Assembly: GCA_003242085.1 (NCBI GenBank)
Contig: QBML01000041.1
Coordinates: 1-63,605, forward strand
Reading direction: 5' to 3'
DNA length: 63,605 nucleotides
Source of the DNA: Pseudanabaena frigida
GTDB lineage: Bacteria > Cyanobacteriota > Cyanobacteriia > Pseudanabaenales > Pseudanabaenaceae
Part shown: piece after piece, positions 35,100-44,882 of the stretch
Position numbering within the stretch: the stretch's first letter is position 1
Layout of the letters: every line of letters begins with the position of its first letter
Translations under genes and position numbers: made by a program
Notes under the pieces: model-generated
Database searches by the model: none
The model's input: only the letters and a program-made list of their open reading frames with translations
What the model was told of the DNA's origin: nothing

Positions 35100-35438
35100 T
35101 TACTCCAGTTTTTGCAAAGATGCTCGCATTTCAATGACGTGATTGTTAAAAAGTTCTAGAGCCGAATCCAATACTTTAAAAATTGTGGGATCGCCTACGC
35201 TGTAGTAGACAAAGTTTCCTTGTTTGCGCGATCGCACTAAGTTGTAACGTCGCATTACCGCTAACTGTTGCGAAACCGCCGATGGTTCCGACTCAATCCA
35301 CTGTGCGATCGAGTTAACGCTTTGTTCGCCAATCCTTAGAGCATCGAGTATCTGAATTCGGACAGGATTTGATAAAACCTTAAATAAATCCGCCTTGAAA
35401 TAGCTCGGTTCAAATGTCATATAAACGACCTCATACAT
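35100..35438 (-). CDS. ArsR/SmtB-family transcription repressor
   Basis: 112 residues from an ATG at 35438, preceded by AGGAGGT (35445-35451), a strong ribosome site; the ATG at 35420 is an alternative with a weaker site. A winged HTH dominates (LFKVLSNPVRIQILDALRIGEQSVNSIAQWI, then SAVSQQLAVMRRYNLVRSRKQGNFVYYSV). The usual metal-binding Cys pair (CVC) is absent, so it may sense something other than thiophilic metals. It precedes the SulP gene by 12 bp, which suggests it controls the transporter. Confidence 0.9.
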   Translation of the reverse strand: MYEVVYMTFEPSYFKADLFKVLSNPVRIQILDALRIGEQSVNSIAQWIESEPSAVSQQLAVMRRYNLVRSRKQGNFVYYSVGDPTIFKVLDSALELFNNHVIEMRASLQKLE

Positions 35439-35819
35439 TTACACCTCCTCACTTTACGAGATGTGGTTGCAAGGTCAAAAGTGTATTTATTTAGATCTCA
35501 CATGTTTGAAACTAAGAATATTATAGCTTATGCATATTCAAAGTATTGCGGATAGTTTGGATCGAGTATTTGGTTGGCGATAATCTTTTACGTTAAGGTG
35601 ATTAAATGTTGCATGGCATGGATATAAAATCTCCGCAATTCTTGTAATTTGGACGATAGCGGATGCCATAGAGCATCAGGTTTTCCTACATGGTGAGAGT
35701 ATGGAGATGTCCTTTAACTAGCGATAAAATATCCATACTTCCACCCCACAAGCGATCGTACCTAAACATAAGTTAAAATCAAGAAAATCCCAAAATACAC
35801 GCAATCAATAAGCTTTAAG
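35439..35819. other. Intergenic stretch upstream of brnT
   Basis: 381 bp without a supportable gene. It contains the ArsR leader on the left and one partial copy of the ATATCCATACTT..AAGCGATCG direct repeat at 35725-35758. Short ATG frames in it have no coding character. Confidence 0.55.
35725..35758 (+). repeat. Partial copy of the TA-module direct repeat
   Basis: Carries ATATCCATACTTCCACC, then CCACAAGCGATCG, shared with 36395-36474 and 37228-37307, but lacks the second half. It lies 62 bp before brnT. Confidence 0.6.
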
Positions 35820-36098
35820 ATGAGATTTGAGTGGGATGAACGTAAAAATCAGGTTAACCGTGCTAAACATGGGTTTGACTTTGCAGGCGCTTATCTGATT
35901 TTTAATATGCCTATGGTTGTTGAACTTGACGCAAGAGAAAACTATGGAGAAGATCGGTATATCGGTATTGGCTTACTTCAAGGTCGAGTCGTGGTAGTCG
36001 TCTACGCAGAACCTGACGAAGAGACAATCAGAATTATTTCATTACGAAAGGCGCTATCTTATGAACGCAGATACTACGAACAATACATCGCAGACTGA
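35820..36098 (+). CDS. brnT: BrnT-type toxin
   Basis: 92 residues. Typical BrnT text: FEWDERKNQVNRAKHGFDFAGA at the start, then EDRYIGIGLLQGRVVVVVY and IRIISLRKALSYERRYYEQY at the end. BrnT is a RelE-fold ribonuclease of type II toxin-antitoxin systems (known for Brucella BrnT). Toxin comes before antitoxin, as is normal for brnTA. The reading frame is intact and overlaps brnA by 38 bp. Confidence 0.9.
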   Translation: MRFEWDERKNQVNRAKHGFDFAGAYLIFNMPMVVELDARENYGEDRYIGIGLLQGRVVVVVYAEPDEETIRIISLRKALSYERRYYEQYIAD

Positions 36099-36345
36099 TT
36101 GGGAGAGAATTGATGCAATGCGTGATGAGGATATTGATACATCTGATATCCCTCCCCTATCAGCAGATTTTTGGGCTAAAGCAAAATTGAGAACTCCTAA
36201 ACAAATTACAACATCGGTTCAAATCGATCCTGAGACTTTTGCATGGTTTCAATCGCAAGGTGAGAATGCGGCTCAGCAAATGTCTGTCGCTTTAAAAATC
36301 TATGCAGAAGCGCATAAGTCTTATGTCACAACGACAAAAGCTTAG
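36061..36345 (+). CDS. brnA: BrnA-type antitoxin
   Basis: 94 residues, beginning inside brnT. The N-terminal part carries the toxin-contact text WERIDAMRDEDIDTSDIPPLSADFWAKAKL, and the C-terminal part is a ribbon-helix-helix DNA-binding domain (TSVQIDPETFAWFQSQG..). BrnA neutralises BrnT and represses the operon in studied systems. Overlap by 38 bp ensures coupled translation. An alternative start is the ATG near residue 20. Confidence 0.88.
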   Translation: MNADTTNNTSQTDWERIDAMRDEDIDTSDIPPLSADFWAKAKLRTPKQITTSVQIDPETFAWFQSQGENAAQQMSVALKIYAEAHKSYVTTTKA

Positions 36346-36394
36346 AATCTCTTTTAGTGAAATGCCATATAGTTCTTAATCTCAATCACAAAGA

Positions 36395-36474
36395 GATCGC
36401 CTCAAATATCCATACTTTCACGAACAAGCGATCGCTCCTCAATAAACCAACAACATCAAACAGCGATCGCCCCT
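36395..36474 (+). repeat. Direct repeat between TA modules, copy 1
   Basis: An 80-bp unit starting GATCGCCTCAAATATCCA and ending CAGCGATCGCCCCT, closely matched by 37228-37307. It contains two HIP1 octamers. It follows brnTA and precedes the vapBC-like pair. Confidence 0.75.
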
Positions 36475-36530
36475 CTCTAAATTAAATGTTAAGCTACACT
36501 AAACTGATCTTGCCATAAGCAAAGTAACCT

Positions 36531-36803
36531 ATGGACATCACTATTCACCTTGAAGAAGAGCAAGCTGACAAACTAAAATATATTCAACAGCAAACTAACC
36601 AAGATGCAGCAGTAGTTCTAAATCGCTCTCTGGCTGAAGCGATCGATGCTTATTACCAACAGATTCGATCTTCCCCTCTCGATCCTTTGGCGCAACTACG
36701 ACAAAGTAAGTTTATTGGTTGTTTTAAAGGTGAACCAGATCTAGCTGCTAATTCAGAAGAGAATTTCAAAGCAATCATGAATGAGAAGTATGATTCTCGC
36801 TGA
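36531..36803 (+). CDS. Antitoxin of a VapBC-like pair
   Basis: 90 residues. The first about 45 residues look like a ribbon-helix-helix/antitoxin dimer (ITIHLEEEQADKLKYIQQQTNQDAAVVLNRSLAEAI). The tail (KFIGCFKGEPDLAANSEENF) is the part expected to bind the toxin. It overlaps the downstream PIN gene by 14 bp. The frame is intact, though its toxin is broken. I do not assign a family name beyond antitoxin. Confidence 0.75.
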   Translation: MDITIHLEEEQADKLKYIQQQTNQDAAVVLNRSLAEAIDAYYQQIRSSPLDPLAQLRQSKFIGCFKGEPDLAANSEENFKAIMNEKYDSR

Positions 36804-37211
36804 TACTGGATTTTTCATTGCTTTGGGTAACAATGGCGATCGCTACCACTCTAGAGCTATCCAAGTAATTTCTACTTTAAGAGAACCACTGATTCAACTT
36901 ATCCTGTCATTACAGAAACTAGCTATCTTTTGGCGAGAGATGCTGGGTTAGCTGTCCAGTTTGAATTTTTGAGTGAAGTTGCTAATGGGACATTTCCCGT
37001 TTTCGATCTCCAAAGGCAACATCTTTTTCGCATGGTTGAGCTAATGAGACGCTATGCCAATTTACCGATGGATCTTGCTGATGCATCTTTAGTTGTTTTG
37101 GCGGAACATTTGGGGCATGGAAGAATTTTAACTTGCGATCGCCGCGATTTTAGTATTTACCGATGGAATAACAATAATCTGTTTGAGAGCTTGCTAATAG
37201 AAGAAGTCTAG
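36790..37211 (+). pseudogene. VapC-like PIN toxin, frameshifted
   Basis: The frame starts at ATG 36790 (ILADTGFFIALGNNGDRYHSRAI, with the first PIN Asp). It breaks near 36893 (..CCACTGATTCAACTTATCC): in the starting frame the text turns to QLILSLQKL, but the next frame gives TYPVITETSYLLARDAG, the expected PIN Glu helix. The rest (DLADASLVVLAEHLGHGRILTCDRRDF) is intact. Adding one base would restore one frame. Likely an inactivated toxin, or a sequencing error. Confidence 0.8.
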
Positions 37212-37227
37212 CTATTGTGTTTATGTT

Positions 37228-37307
37228 GATCGCCTCAAATATCCACACTTCCACCACACAAGCGATCGCCCCTCAACAAACCAACAGCACCAAAACAGCG
37301 ATCGCTA
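37228..37307 (+). repeat. Direct repeat between TA modules, copy 2
   Basis: Matches 36395-36474: GATCGCCTCAAATATCCACA, then ..ACAAGCGATCGCCCCTCA, and ACAGCGATCGCT at the end. The last bases overlap the stop of the PIN gene at 37305. Together with copy 1 it brackets the vapBC-like pair. Confidence 0.75.
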
Positions 37308-37724
37308 TTTCAATAAACGAATAAATCCTGCTTGTTCAAAATGATGATCGTTTGTTAGAGATTCGGTGATTTTGCGATCTTGCATGACAATGAAACTGGA
37401 ACAATCCACTAGACTCCATTCTTTATCTTGTCTGTTGATTAAGAGTTCCCATGCTTTTGTATCTATTTCTTTGCTGATATGAATAACTTCTACATAGGGA
37501 GAAGTTTTTAGGCTTTGGATAAAAGCGATCGCTTTTGGTCTAGGGATGCGAAGAGGACTATAAAGTAGTGCCACAAGCTCAGTGATGATATAGCTTGTCG
37601 TGATAATTTTATGTTTTTGAGAGCGCGCATTTTGATATGCTTTCGCACTGAGAAGGTGAAAAGGCTGGCTGATATCAATTAGGTTTGCCCAGCCTGACGT
37701 ATCGACAAATAGCTCAGGCTTCAT
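37305..37724 (-). CDS. PIN-domain nuclease, third gene of the RloA-RloB operon
   Basis: 139 residues. All PIN acidic positions are present: Asp8 (VDTSGW), Glu49 (IITELVAL), Asp107 (LVDCSS) and Asp126 (NDHHF). Intact frame, VapC-like length. It starts 11 bp inside the RloB gene, so it is translated from the same message; no antitoxin of VapB type is adjacent. Either it is a VapC toxin captured by the operon, or it is an effector of the RloAB pair. Its stop lies inside a direct repeat. Confidence 0.8.
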   Translation of the reverse strand: MKPELFVDTSGWANLIDISQPFHLLSAKAYQNARSQKHKIITTSYIITELVALLYSPLRIPRPKAIAFIQSLKTSPYVEVIHISKEIDTKAWELLINRQDKEWSLVDCSSFIVMQDRKITESLTNDHHFEQAGFIRLLK

Positions 37725-38472
37725 GATTTTCTAGTAATTCTTGTCCAAGATAGTGATCGTGATTTTCGCCCCAGTCGGTAATGTCGCTACGAAAAGTGCC
37801 AATAAAATCTGCTAGAGGATCATCAGCAAAATTCTTGATACTTTGCTCTAATAATAAATTTGAGGAGGGAATAAACTTATTAAGCTCCTGGACTAGTAAA
37901 TGTACAGTTGTGGATGGATTATTCTTAACTGGAGTTTGAGAATCATATTGTTTTAGTAAGTTTTTTGCATTTTTAATAGCGATAGATTGCTTGTCTATTA
38001 ACTCATCATAAATATCTTCACTATTTTTCTTATATTTGTGTCCAAGTAGACCATCTAATTTCTTAATGTAATCACTTCTAGGTATGCCACTGTTAAGAAA
38101 TTCAAAGTGAAGAACATACCATAGCTCAAACGCTTCATTAGAATAAGCCACCTTAATTTCTTGAATTTTAGAATTTGCGATCGCATTATTAAAGTCTTCA
38201 GCAGTCCAGTCATCTCGATCAAAAACACACCATACTTGATCATAATATCCTTCCTCTTTCTGTTCTATTATTTTTTTTGTGCTGTTGACTAATTTGCTAG
38301 GATTTTGTCCTAACCCCCTTATATCTACCACATCCTTGGGGACAGGAAAGGCTTCAAAATATTTTGGCTCAGTTTTTTCTCCTTCGCACACAATCAAGAA
38401 ATTCTGTCTAAGTTCTCTAGTGTCAATTTTTCTAGATGAATAGCCGCGAGAATCCACCTTCCTTTTAGCCAT
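37714..38472 (-). CDS. rloB: RloB-like TOPRIM-fold protein
   Basis: 252 residues from the ATG at 38472, with GGTGG six bases upstream (an ATG at 38478 is the alternative). Strand-helix text IVCEGEKTEPKYF (Glu30, Glu32) and CVFDRDDW (Asp85, Asp87, Asp88) give the Glu/DxD pattern of TOPRIM nucleases. The overall match is to RloB, the partner of RloA in restriction-linked operons. TOPRIM partners act as nucleases in related AbiL and PARIS-type systems (family knowledge). It overlaps both neighbours: RloA by 8 bp and PIN by 11 bp. Confidence 0.85.
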   Translation of the reverse strand: MAKRKVDSRGYSSRKIDTRELRQNFLIVCEGEKTEPKYFEAFPVPKDVVDIRGLGQNPSKLVNSTKKIIEQKEEGYYDQVWCVFDRDDWTAEDFNNAIANSKIQEIKVAYSNEAFELWYVLHFEFLNSGIPRSDYIKKLDGLLGHKYKKNSEDIYDELIDKQSIAIKNAKNLLKQYDSQTPVKNNPSTTVHLLVQELNKFIPSSNLLLEQSIKNFADDPLADFIGTFRSDITDWGENHDHYLGQELLENHEA

Positions 38473-39751
38473 TAGCATCCACCAAATTATTTAAGCTCCT
38501 AATATATGGAATTGCACCATATTTACCTTTGATATAGTCACTTTCAAAAGATGCGTCATTTCGGACTTTATATTCTACTAATGAGTAAACTGATGTTGAT
38601 CCATATCTGTTTTTCTCAGTAAACCAAACTTGATCTCTACGAAAAAGTTTGTTACTGAGTAAGTTAGTATCGTGTGTCATAAATACTAACTGAGCATTGT
38701 TAGGATTGACGTCTCTAGAGTTGAACATTTCTACAATTGCAAGACTAAGCTTAGGATGAAGCCTTGCATCAAACTCATCAATGATCAAGACCTTACCATT
38801 TTTTAAAGTGTCAAGAAAAGGTCCTGCTAGAGAAAATATTTTTTGAGTTCCTTCAGATTCATCATTTATATCAAATAGCTCACTAGATATAAAAACACCT
38901 TCCTCGTTAAATTTTTTGTGTAAAGTTTGAACTGAAGTTGCCTTACCTCCATCACTGTTTTTCAGAATAAATCTTTTTATCTCATCTGGTATTTCACGAG
39001 GTAAAGATTCAACATTAATATCGTGTTCTTCTAGTTGAATGTCATCAAATCCCAAGCTGAGGTTTTTTAAAAAATTTAGAATTGAGTCTCTGTTTTTATT
39101 GTCTTGCAAACACTTAATAGTATATCCATGATAACCCTCGTCATCTAAGCCAGATATGAGATTTATATTTTTCCCAAAAAAAGTCAATATACTTTCTGCA
39201 ATACCAACATTAAATTGTGCAGATACAGAGAGGAACAGTGCATTAGATCTTGTCTTTTGTTGAATTCCGTCAGCTTTATATATTTTAGCAATAGTAAAGC
39301 TGCCTGCCTTACGTTCAAAAAGTTTAGTCTCTCTTAACTTTGGAACGTAAAATAACCACTCTGACACAACTTCATTACGGTTTGCTTCAAACCCATACCT
39401 ATACTTCTTTTGATTCATAAAAAATACAATTTCAAAAAAGCTAGGTTCAGAATCCGTTGAATCACTGAGTTTAAAACGCTCTACTTCTATTTGTTCCGAG
39501 GTTTGAGTATCTTTAGATGAATTAATGATAAACCATCTCATAAATCCCAAAGCTTTAGCTAAATTACTTTTCCCACTAGCATTTGCACCATAGATTGCGG
39601 CAGTTTTAAGCAGTGTAAGATCATCGTCTACGGTAAAAACATTGTTTTCGTCAAGAGATTTATCTTTTGACACAATATTAGCCGCTACCATACTAAAGGT
39701 AGCTATTTCCTTAAATGATCTATAATTTCCAACCCTGAACTCTATAAGCAT
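38465..39751 (-). CDS. rloA: RloA-like AAA15 family ATPase
   Basis: I choose the ATG at 39751 (428 residues) since LIEFRVGNYRSFKE is the conserved beginning; a longer frame to 39856 has no conserved sequence. Walker A GANASGKS at 55-62; Walker B VLIIDEFDARLHPKLS near residue 350; then the switch His in FMTHDTNLL. This is the ABC/SMC-type ATPase of OLD/RloA/AbiEii-like defence modules. First gene of a three-gene operon. Nearby sequence is AT-rich with no HIP1 octamer seen in this gene, unlike its surroundings, suggesting horizontal transfer. Confidence 0.88.
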   Translation of the reverse strand: MLIEFRVGNYRSFKEIATFSMVAANIVSKDKSLDENNVFTVDDDLTLLKTAAIYGANASGKSNLAKALGFMRWFIINSSKDTQTSEQIEVERFKLSDSTDSEPSFFEIVFFMNQKKYRYGFEANRNEVVSEWLFYVPKLRETKLFERKAGSFTIAKIYKADGIQQKTRSNALFLSVSAQFNVGIAESILTFFGKNINLISGLDDEGYHGYTIKCLQDNKNRDSILNFLKNLSLGFDDIQLEEHDINVESLPREIPDEIKRFILKNSDGGKATSVQTLHKKFNEEGVFISSELFDINDESEGTQKIFSLAGPFLDTLKNGKVLIIDEFDARLHPKLSLAIVEMFNSRDVNPNNAQLVFMTHDTNLLSNKLFRRDQVWFTEKNRYGSTSVYSLVEYKVRNDASFESDYIKGKYGAIPYIRSLNNLVDANG

Positions 39752-39845
39752 TGGAGATTTATTAACCTTAAAATATAAATTTGTGAAAAAAACTCTCAAA
39801 ATTACTTTAAGGCTAAAGGTGTTCGGCGTATATGTCAAGTCTTGA

Positions 39846-39882
39846 ACAAAAAACAAGGGGGCTTAAACCCCTTGTTTTTTGT
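39846..39882 (-). terminator. Rho-independent terminator of gltB
   Basis: ACAAAAAACAAGGGG (39846-39860) and CCCCTTGTTTTTTGT (39868-39882) form a perfect 15-bp stem directly after the gltB stop at 39886, with a T-rich 3' side on the minus strand. Confidence 0.8.
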
Positions 39883-39885
39883 CAA

Positions 39886-42800
39886 TTAGCTGCCGCCAAT
39901 GCGGGCGACATCGCGGGAGTTGGCTTCAAAGGCGGCGTTGAGGGCATCATCACCACTCAGACCATCTTCTAAGGCTTCCTTAATCGCTTGCAATACCCGC
40001 TTGTAATCCTTGGGCATTACCTTCACGAATTTAGGAGCGATCGCATTCCAATCAGCGAGAACTCGCTCACCGATCGCACTCTCCGTATAGTCAACGTGCT
40101 GCTGAATCAACTGCTTTAGATCCTTGATTTCTTCGGGATCTTCGAGTTTCTCTAAGCCGACCATCGAGGTATTGCAACGGGTTGCGAAATCACCTGCCTC
40201 ATCGAGAATGTAGGCAATACCACCACTCATACCTGCGGCGAAGTTCCGTCCTGTTAAGCCCAAGACTACGACCTTACCGCCAGTCATGTATTCGCAACCA
40301 TGATCGCCGATACCTTCGACTACGGCATTTACGCCAGAGTTGCGTACTGCAAAGCGTTCGCCAGCGATGCCGCGAATGTAGACTTCGCCACTGGTTGCGC
40401 CGTAGAGTGCGACGTTACCTGCGATTACGTTCTCTTCCGCAACAAAGGTAGAAGCTTTGTCTGGATAGAGAATGATTTTACCGCCGCTTAGTCCTTTGCC
40501 GAGGTAGTCGTTGGTATCGCCTTCCAGTTCCATCGTTACACCAGAGGGAACGAATGCACCGAAGCTTTGACCAGCAGTACCTTGGAAATGTAGATGCACG
40601 GTATCATCGGGTAATCCTTCCCAATGGCGTTTGGTGATTTCGTTGCCGAGGATGGTTCCGACAGCACGATTGATATTCTTGATGGGAATAGTCTCTTGAA
40701 CGGGTTCACCGTCAACGATCGCAGCTTGGCACAAATCTAACAATACGGTCATATCGAGGGATTTGTCTAAACCATGATCCTGTGGAATTTGGCAATAGCG
40801 ACCGACATCTTCGCCAACTTCGGGTTGGTAGAGAATCTTCGAGAAGTCTAAGCCCTTGAGCTTCCAATGCTCGACGGCTTGCTTCGCTTCTAGGACTTCA
40901 GTACGACCGACCATTTCATTAAGGGTACGGAAACCGAGTTTCGCCATTAGTTCGCGGACTTCCATCGCGATGAAGGTCATGAAGTTGACGGTATGGGCGG
41001 GATCGCCTGTAAACTTCTCGCGCAGTTGCGGATCTTGGGTTGCCACGCCAACGGGGCAGGTATTGAGATGGCAGACGCGCATCATGATACAGCCGAGAGT
41101 GACGAGAGGCGCGGTGGCAAAGCCGAACTCCTCTGCACCAAGTAGAGCCGCGATCACGACATCACGACCTGTTTTCATCTGTCCATCGGTTTCAACGACG
41201 ATGCGGCTACGCAGATTGTTGAGAACGAGGGTTTGGTGGGTTTCAGCAAGTCCGAGTTCCCAAGGTAAGCCAGCATGTTTGATTGAGGTTTGGGGTGATG
41301 CGCCAGTACCGCCATCATAGCCAGAGATGAGAACGACATCAGCGTGAGCCTTAGAAACTCCTGCGGCGATCGTGCCAACGCCGACTTCCGAAACTAGCTT
41401 GACGCTGACACGGGCAGCGCGGTTAGCATTTTTGAGATCGTGGATCAACTCAGCGAGGTCTTCGATGGAGTAGATGTCATGGTGAGGAGGAGGTGAAATC
41501 AAGCCGACACCTGTGGTGGAATGGCGAACTTTGGCAATCCAAGGATAGACTTTCTTCCCAGGTAGCTGACCGCCTTCCCCTGGTTTTGCGCCTTGAGCCA
41601 TCTTGATTTGAATCTCTTTGGCTTGGGAGAGATAGAGGCTAGTTACGCCGAAACGTCCAGAGGCTACTTGTTTGATAGCGCTATTTTTGGAGTCGCCTAG
41701 CTCGTTTGTCCATGTGTAGCGTTCGGGATCTTCGCCGCCTTCGCCTGTGTTGGACTTACCACCGATGCGATTCATGGCGATCGCCAAAGCCTCATGGGCT
41801 TCCTTAGAAATGGAACCATAGCTCATTGCACCCGTTTTGAAACGGCTTAAGATTGATTCAATCGGTTCCACTTCTTCAATGGGAATTGATTCGCGAGCTT
41901 TGAAATCGAGCAAGCCGCGCAGGGTGAAATGTTGTTGGTTCTGTTCATTGACTAAGCTCGAATATTTCTTGAACAGTTCATAGTTGCCATCGCGCACTGC
42001 TTTTTGCAATGCATGGATAGTCTCAGGGCTAAACAAGTGGGCTTCACCATCCTTGCGCCATTGGTAATCGCCACCGACATCGAGGGTATTGCCACTCGCA
42101 GGGCGATCTGGGAAGGCGTGGGTGTGACGAGCGATCGCTTCTTTAGCAATAACTTCTAAATCTGCACCTTCGATACGGGATGCTGTCCAAGTGAAGTATT
42201 TCTTGATTACCTCTTGATTCAAGCCCACTGCTTCAAAGATTTGAGCGCCGCGATAGCTTTGGATCGTGGAAATACCGATTTTGGATGCAACCTTGGTTAC
42301 GCCCTTAGTTGCCGACTTGATGTAGTTCTTAACCGCCGTTTTGAACTCGACATTGACTAAGAGACGTTGATCGATCATGTCTTTGATCGTTTCAAAGGCA
42401 AGATAGGGATTCACCGCGCCGCAACCATAGCCGATCAACAATGCGAAGTGATGTACTTCTCTAGGTTCGCCAGATTCGAGAACTAGCCCGACTCTAGTGC
42501 GGGTTCCTGTGCGGATGAGATGGTGATGCAAGCCTGAAACGGCAAGTAATGCAGGAATGGGCGCATTGGCAGGATCGACACCCCGATCGCTAAGAATTAA
42601 AATATTCACATCATCAGCGATCGCCTGATCTGCTTTTTCACAAATTTGTGAAATCACCGATTCTAAACCATTAACTCCATCTTTAGGATTGAACAAAGTA
42701 GAAAGAGTAACCGATTTAAAACCACCTTCGTTAATATGCTTCAACTTCGCAAGTTCGGCATCACTGAGGATCGGAGTTTTTAGCTCAATCAAGTGACAGC

Positions 42801-44478
42801 TTTCTGGCTCAGGCTTGAGCAAATTTCGTTCTGCACCAATGGTAGTTTCGGCGGAAGTAATAATTTCTTCGCGAATAGAGTCAATCGGTGGATTGGTTAC
42901 TTGGGCGAATAGTTGTTGAAAATAATCATAGAGAAGTTTGGAACGATTGGAAAGAATTGCTAACGGGGTATCTGCACCCATCGCGCCGATCGCTTCTACG
43001 CCATCCCGCGCCATTGGCGTTAATAGCAGGCGCAAATCCTCAAAGGAATAGCCGAACGCCATTTGACGCTGGGTTAGGGGAATTGCTTCGGCTTCAGTCT
43101 CATCAGCATCCTTGAGATTAGCGATGTCCACCATGTGCTGATTAATCCATTCACGATATGGATGTTCGGTCGCGATTTGATGCTTGATTTCTTCGTCAGC
43201 AACAATCCGCCCTTCTTCCATATTTACGAGGAACATCCGCCCTGGTTGCAAGCGACCTTTCGATTCAATCATTTCAGGAGCGATGTCTAATACACCTGCT
43301 TCCGACGCGAAGATCACCAAATCGTCCTTAGTGACGTAATAGCGAGAAGGACGCAAGCCATTGCGATCCAACACAGCGCCGATCATTGTGCCATCGGTGA
43401 AAGCGATCGAGGCGGGACCATCCCAAGGTTCCATCAAACAGGAATGATATTCATAAAATGCTTTCTTTTCATCACTCATGGACTCATGGGCTGTCCAAGG
43501 CTCAGGAATCATCATCATCACGGCATGAGGAAGCGATCGCCCTGCGAGTACCAACAATTCCAAAGCGTTATCAAAAATCGTCGAGTCGCTGCCCTCGATG
43601 TTAATAACTGGCTTAATTTTGGAGATATCATCACCAAACAAATCCGACTCAAACATCGACTGACGGGCGATCATCCAGTTAGTATTGCCGCGCAAAGTAT
43701 TAATTTCACCATTGTGGGCAATGTAGCGATAAGGGTGCGATCGCTCCCAACTTGGGAAAGTATTGGTACTAAAGCGGGAGTGAACTAGAGCCAGAGCGCT
43801 CTCCATGTCGGGATCGTGCAGATCGTGGGCGTAGTATTGCCCAACTTGAGCCGTCATCAACATCCCCTTATAGACGATGGTGCGACAGGAAAGACTAGAG
43901 GGATACCAATAGGCATCGATATTGGTGGCGCGAATCGCAGTGTGGGCGAGTTTGCGAATGACAAATAACTTGCGATCGAAAGCGAGGTCATCAGCGAGAT
44001 CGGGCGATCGCTGAATAAATACTTGCTGCATGAATGGCTCGCTCGATTGTGCGGTCGCCCCCAATGGCGAATTATCGGTCGGCACATCACGCCACCCCAG
44101 AACCTTTAAACCTTCAGACTCAACAATCTTTTCAAAGGCTGCTCGTCCATTCTTGCGCGCATCAGGATGGGGCGAACCGTAAATCATGCCTACGCCGTAC
44201 TGACCTGATGCGGGCAAAGTAATATTCTCCGCCGCTGCCACTTTTACCAAAAACTTGTGGGGGATTTGCATCAAAATCCCTGCACCATCACCCGTATTTG
44301 TCTCGCAACCGCACGCGCCACGATGTTCCAAGTTCTCCAGAATCGTTAGCCCCTGCTCGACGATCGCATGGGATTTTTTTCCTGACTTGTGAACAATAAA
44401 TCCGACCCCACAAGCGTCATGTTCAAATTGGGGATCGTACAAACCTTGTTTTACGGGCAGTGCGTTGCTATTCATCAT
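39886..44478 (-). CDS. gltB: Glutamate synthase large subunit
   Basis: 1530 residues. After a short propeptide comes the N-terminal nucleophile Cys23 (HDACGVGF) of the glutamine amidotransferase domain. The central and FMN-binding domains follow, with 3Fe-4S cysteines in [16 protein letters not shown], and a glutamate-synthase-type beta-helix at the end. It makes two glutamates from glutamine and 2-oxoglutarate. The [16 protein letters not shown] text is closer to NADH-type GltB than to plant ferredoxin-GOGAT (HRGGCGADND), so I use gltB, but no gltD is adjacent and a ferredoxin-type (glsF) role is not excluded. Confidence 0.95.
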   Translation of the reverse strand: MMNSNALPVKQGLYDPQFEHDACGVGFIVHKSGKKSHAIVEQGLTILENLEHRGACGCETNTGDGAGILMQIPHKFLVKVAAAENITLPASGQYGVGMIYGSPHPDARKNGRAAFEKIVESEGLKVLGWRDVPTDNSPLGATAQSSEPFMQQVFIQRSPDLADDLAFDRKLFVIRKLAHTAIRATNIDAYWYPSSLSCRTIVYKGMLMTAQVGQYYAHDLHDPDMESALALVHSRFSTNTFPSWERSHPYRYIAHNGEINTLRGNTNWMIARQSMFESDLFGDDISKIKPVINIEGSDSTIFDNALELLVLAGRSLPHAVMMMIPEPWTAHESMSDEKKAFYEYHSCLMEPWDGPASIAFTDGTMIGAVLDRNGLRPSRYYVTKDDLVIFASEAGVLDIAPEMIESKGRLQPGRMFLVNMEEGRIVADEEIKHQIATEHPYREWINQHMVDIANLKDADETEAEAIPLTQRQMAFGYSFEDLRLLLTPMARDGVEAIGAMGADTPLAILSNRSKLLYDYFQQLFAQVTNPPIDSIREEIITSAETTIGAERNLLKPEPESCHLIELKTPILSDAELAKLKHINEGGFKSVTLSTLFNPKDGVNGLESVISQICEKADQAIADDVNILILSDRGVDPANAPIPALLAVSGLHHHLIRTGTRTRVGLVLESGEPREVHHFALLIGYGCGAVNPYLAFETIKDMIDQRLLVNVEFKTAVKNYIKSATKGVTKVASKIGISTIQSYRGAQIFEAVGLNQEVIKKYFTWTASRIEGADLEVIAKEAIARHTHAFPDRPASGNTLDVGGDYQWRKDGEAHLFSPETIHALQKAVRDGNYELFKKYSSLVNEQNQQHFTLRGLLDFKARESIPIEEVEPIESILSRFKTGAMSYGSISKEAHEALAIAMNRIGGKSNTGEGGEDPERYTWTNELGDSKNSAIKQVASGRFGVTSLYLSQAKEIQIKMAQGAKPGEGGQLPGKKVYPWIAKVRHSTTGVGLISPPPHHDIYSIEDLAELIHDLKNANRAARVSVKLVSEVGVGTIAAGVSKAHADVVLISGYDGGTGASPQTSIKHAGLPWELGLAETHQTLVLNNLRSRIVVETDGQMKTGRDVVIAALLGAEEFGFATAPLVTLGCIMMRVCHLNTCPVGVATQDPQLREKFTGDPAHTVNFMTFIAMEVRELMAKLGFRTLNEMVGRTEVLEAKQAVEHWKLKGLDFSKILYQPEVGEDVGRYCQIPQDHGLDKSLDMTVLLDLCQAAIVDGEPVQETIPIKNINRAVGTILGNEITKRHWEGLPDDTVHLHFQGTAGQSFGAFVPSGVTMELEGDTNDYLGKGLSGGKIILYPDKASTFVAEENVIAGNVALYGATSGEVYIRGIAGERFAVRNSGVNAVVEGIGDHGCEYMTGGKVVVLGLTGRNFAAGMSGGIAYILDEAGDFATRCNTSMVGLEKLEDPEEIKDLKQLIQQHVDYTESAIGERVLADWNAIAPKFVKVMPKDYKRVLQAIKEALEDGLSGDDALNAAFEANSRDVARIGGS

Positions 44479-44882
44479 GGACTGAAAAGGATGGTGTTAA
44501 AGGATTATGTTAGCTCAGTCGCAATCAAGTAGTTGCGATCGCTACTTTGGATTGTACTAACAAATCTATGTCTTAGGTATGAGGTCTTAATAAAATCGCA
44601 TATCTACTGATGCTAAACAGTAGTTTTTGTGGCTTTTGCTACGAAATTTCGCCATTCGCAAATTGGGGGATTTCTTTAGTTTCTCTAGGATTTATAGCAG
44701 TAGCCAGTTATGTTAGGACAAAAGAAAAACCCAGAAGAGAGTTGCGGCGCGAAGCGCCGCAACTCTCTTCTGGGTTTTATGTCTTTATAGCTATACCAAT
44801 GAGCAAATAGGCGCAGATCAGTACTTTTAAGTGAGGATCGCTTTATCATAGGCAATACAAAACATTTTCTTGCAGCTTTTGT
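44479..44882. other. Intergenic region between gltB and the adenylate cyclase
   Basis: 404 bp. The right half holds the family C hairpin element at 44693-44795. The left half is the gltB leader and shows no NtcA box (GTA-N8-TAC) that I could find. No gene is supportable. Confidence 0.55.
44693..44795. repeat. Hairpin repeat element, family C (type B arm)
   Basis: The left arm TATAGCAGTAGCCAGTTATG, then TTAGGACAAAAG, matches the left arm at 28519. A perfect 25-bp stem follows, AAAACCCAGAAGAGAGTTGC.. (44726-44750) with 44754-44778, loop GAA, then TATGTCTTTATAGCTATA. Middle stem differs from 28552-28604 but pairs perfectly. Confidence 0.8.

Noticed and set aside
39752-39856. Longer start of RloA
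   Set aside because: The 35 extra residues are hydrophobic and unlike RloA proteins; the conserved text starts at LIEFRVGNYRSF.
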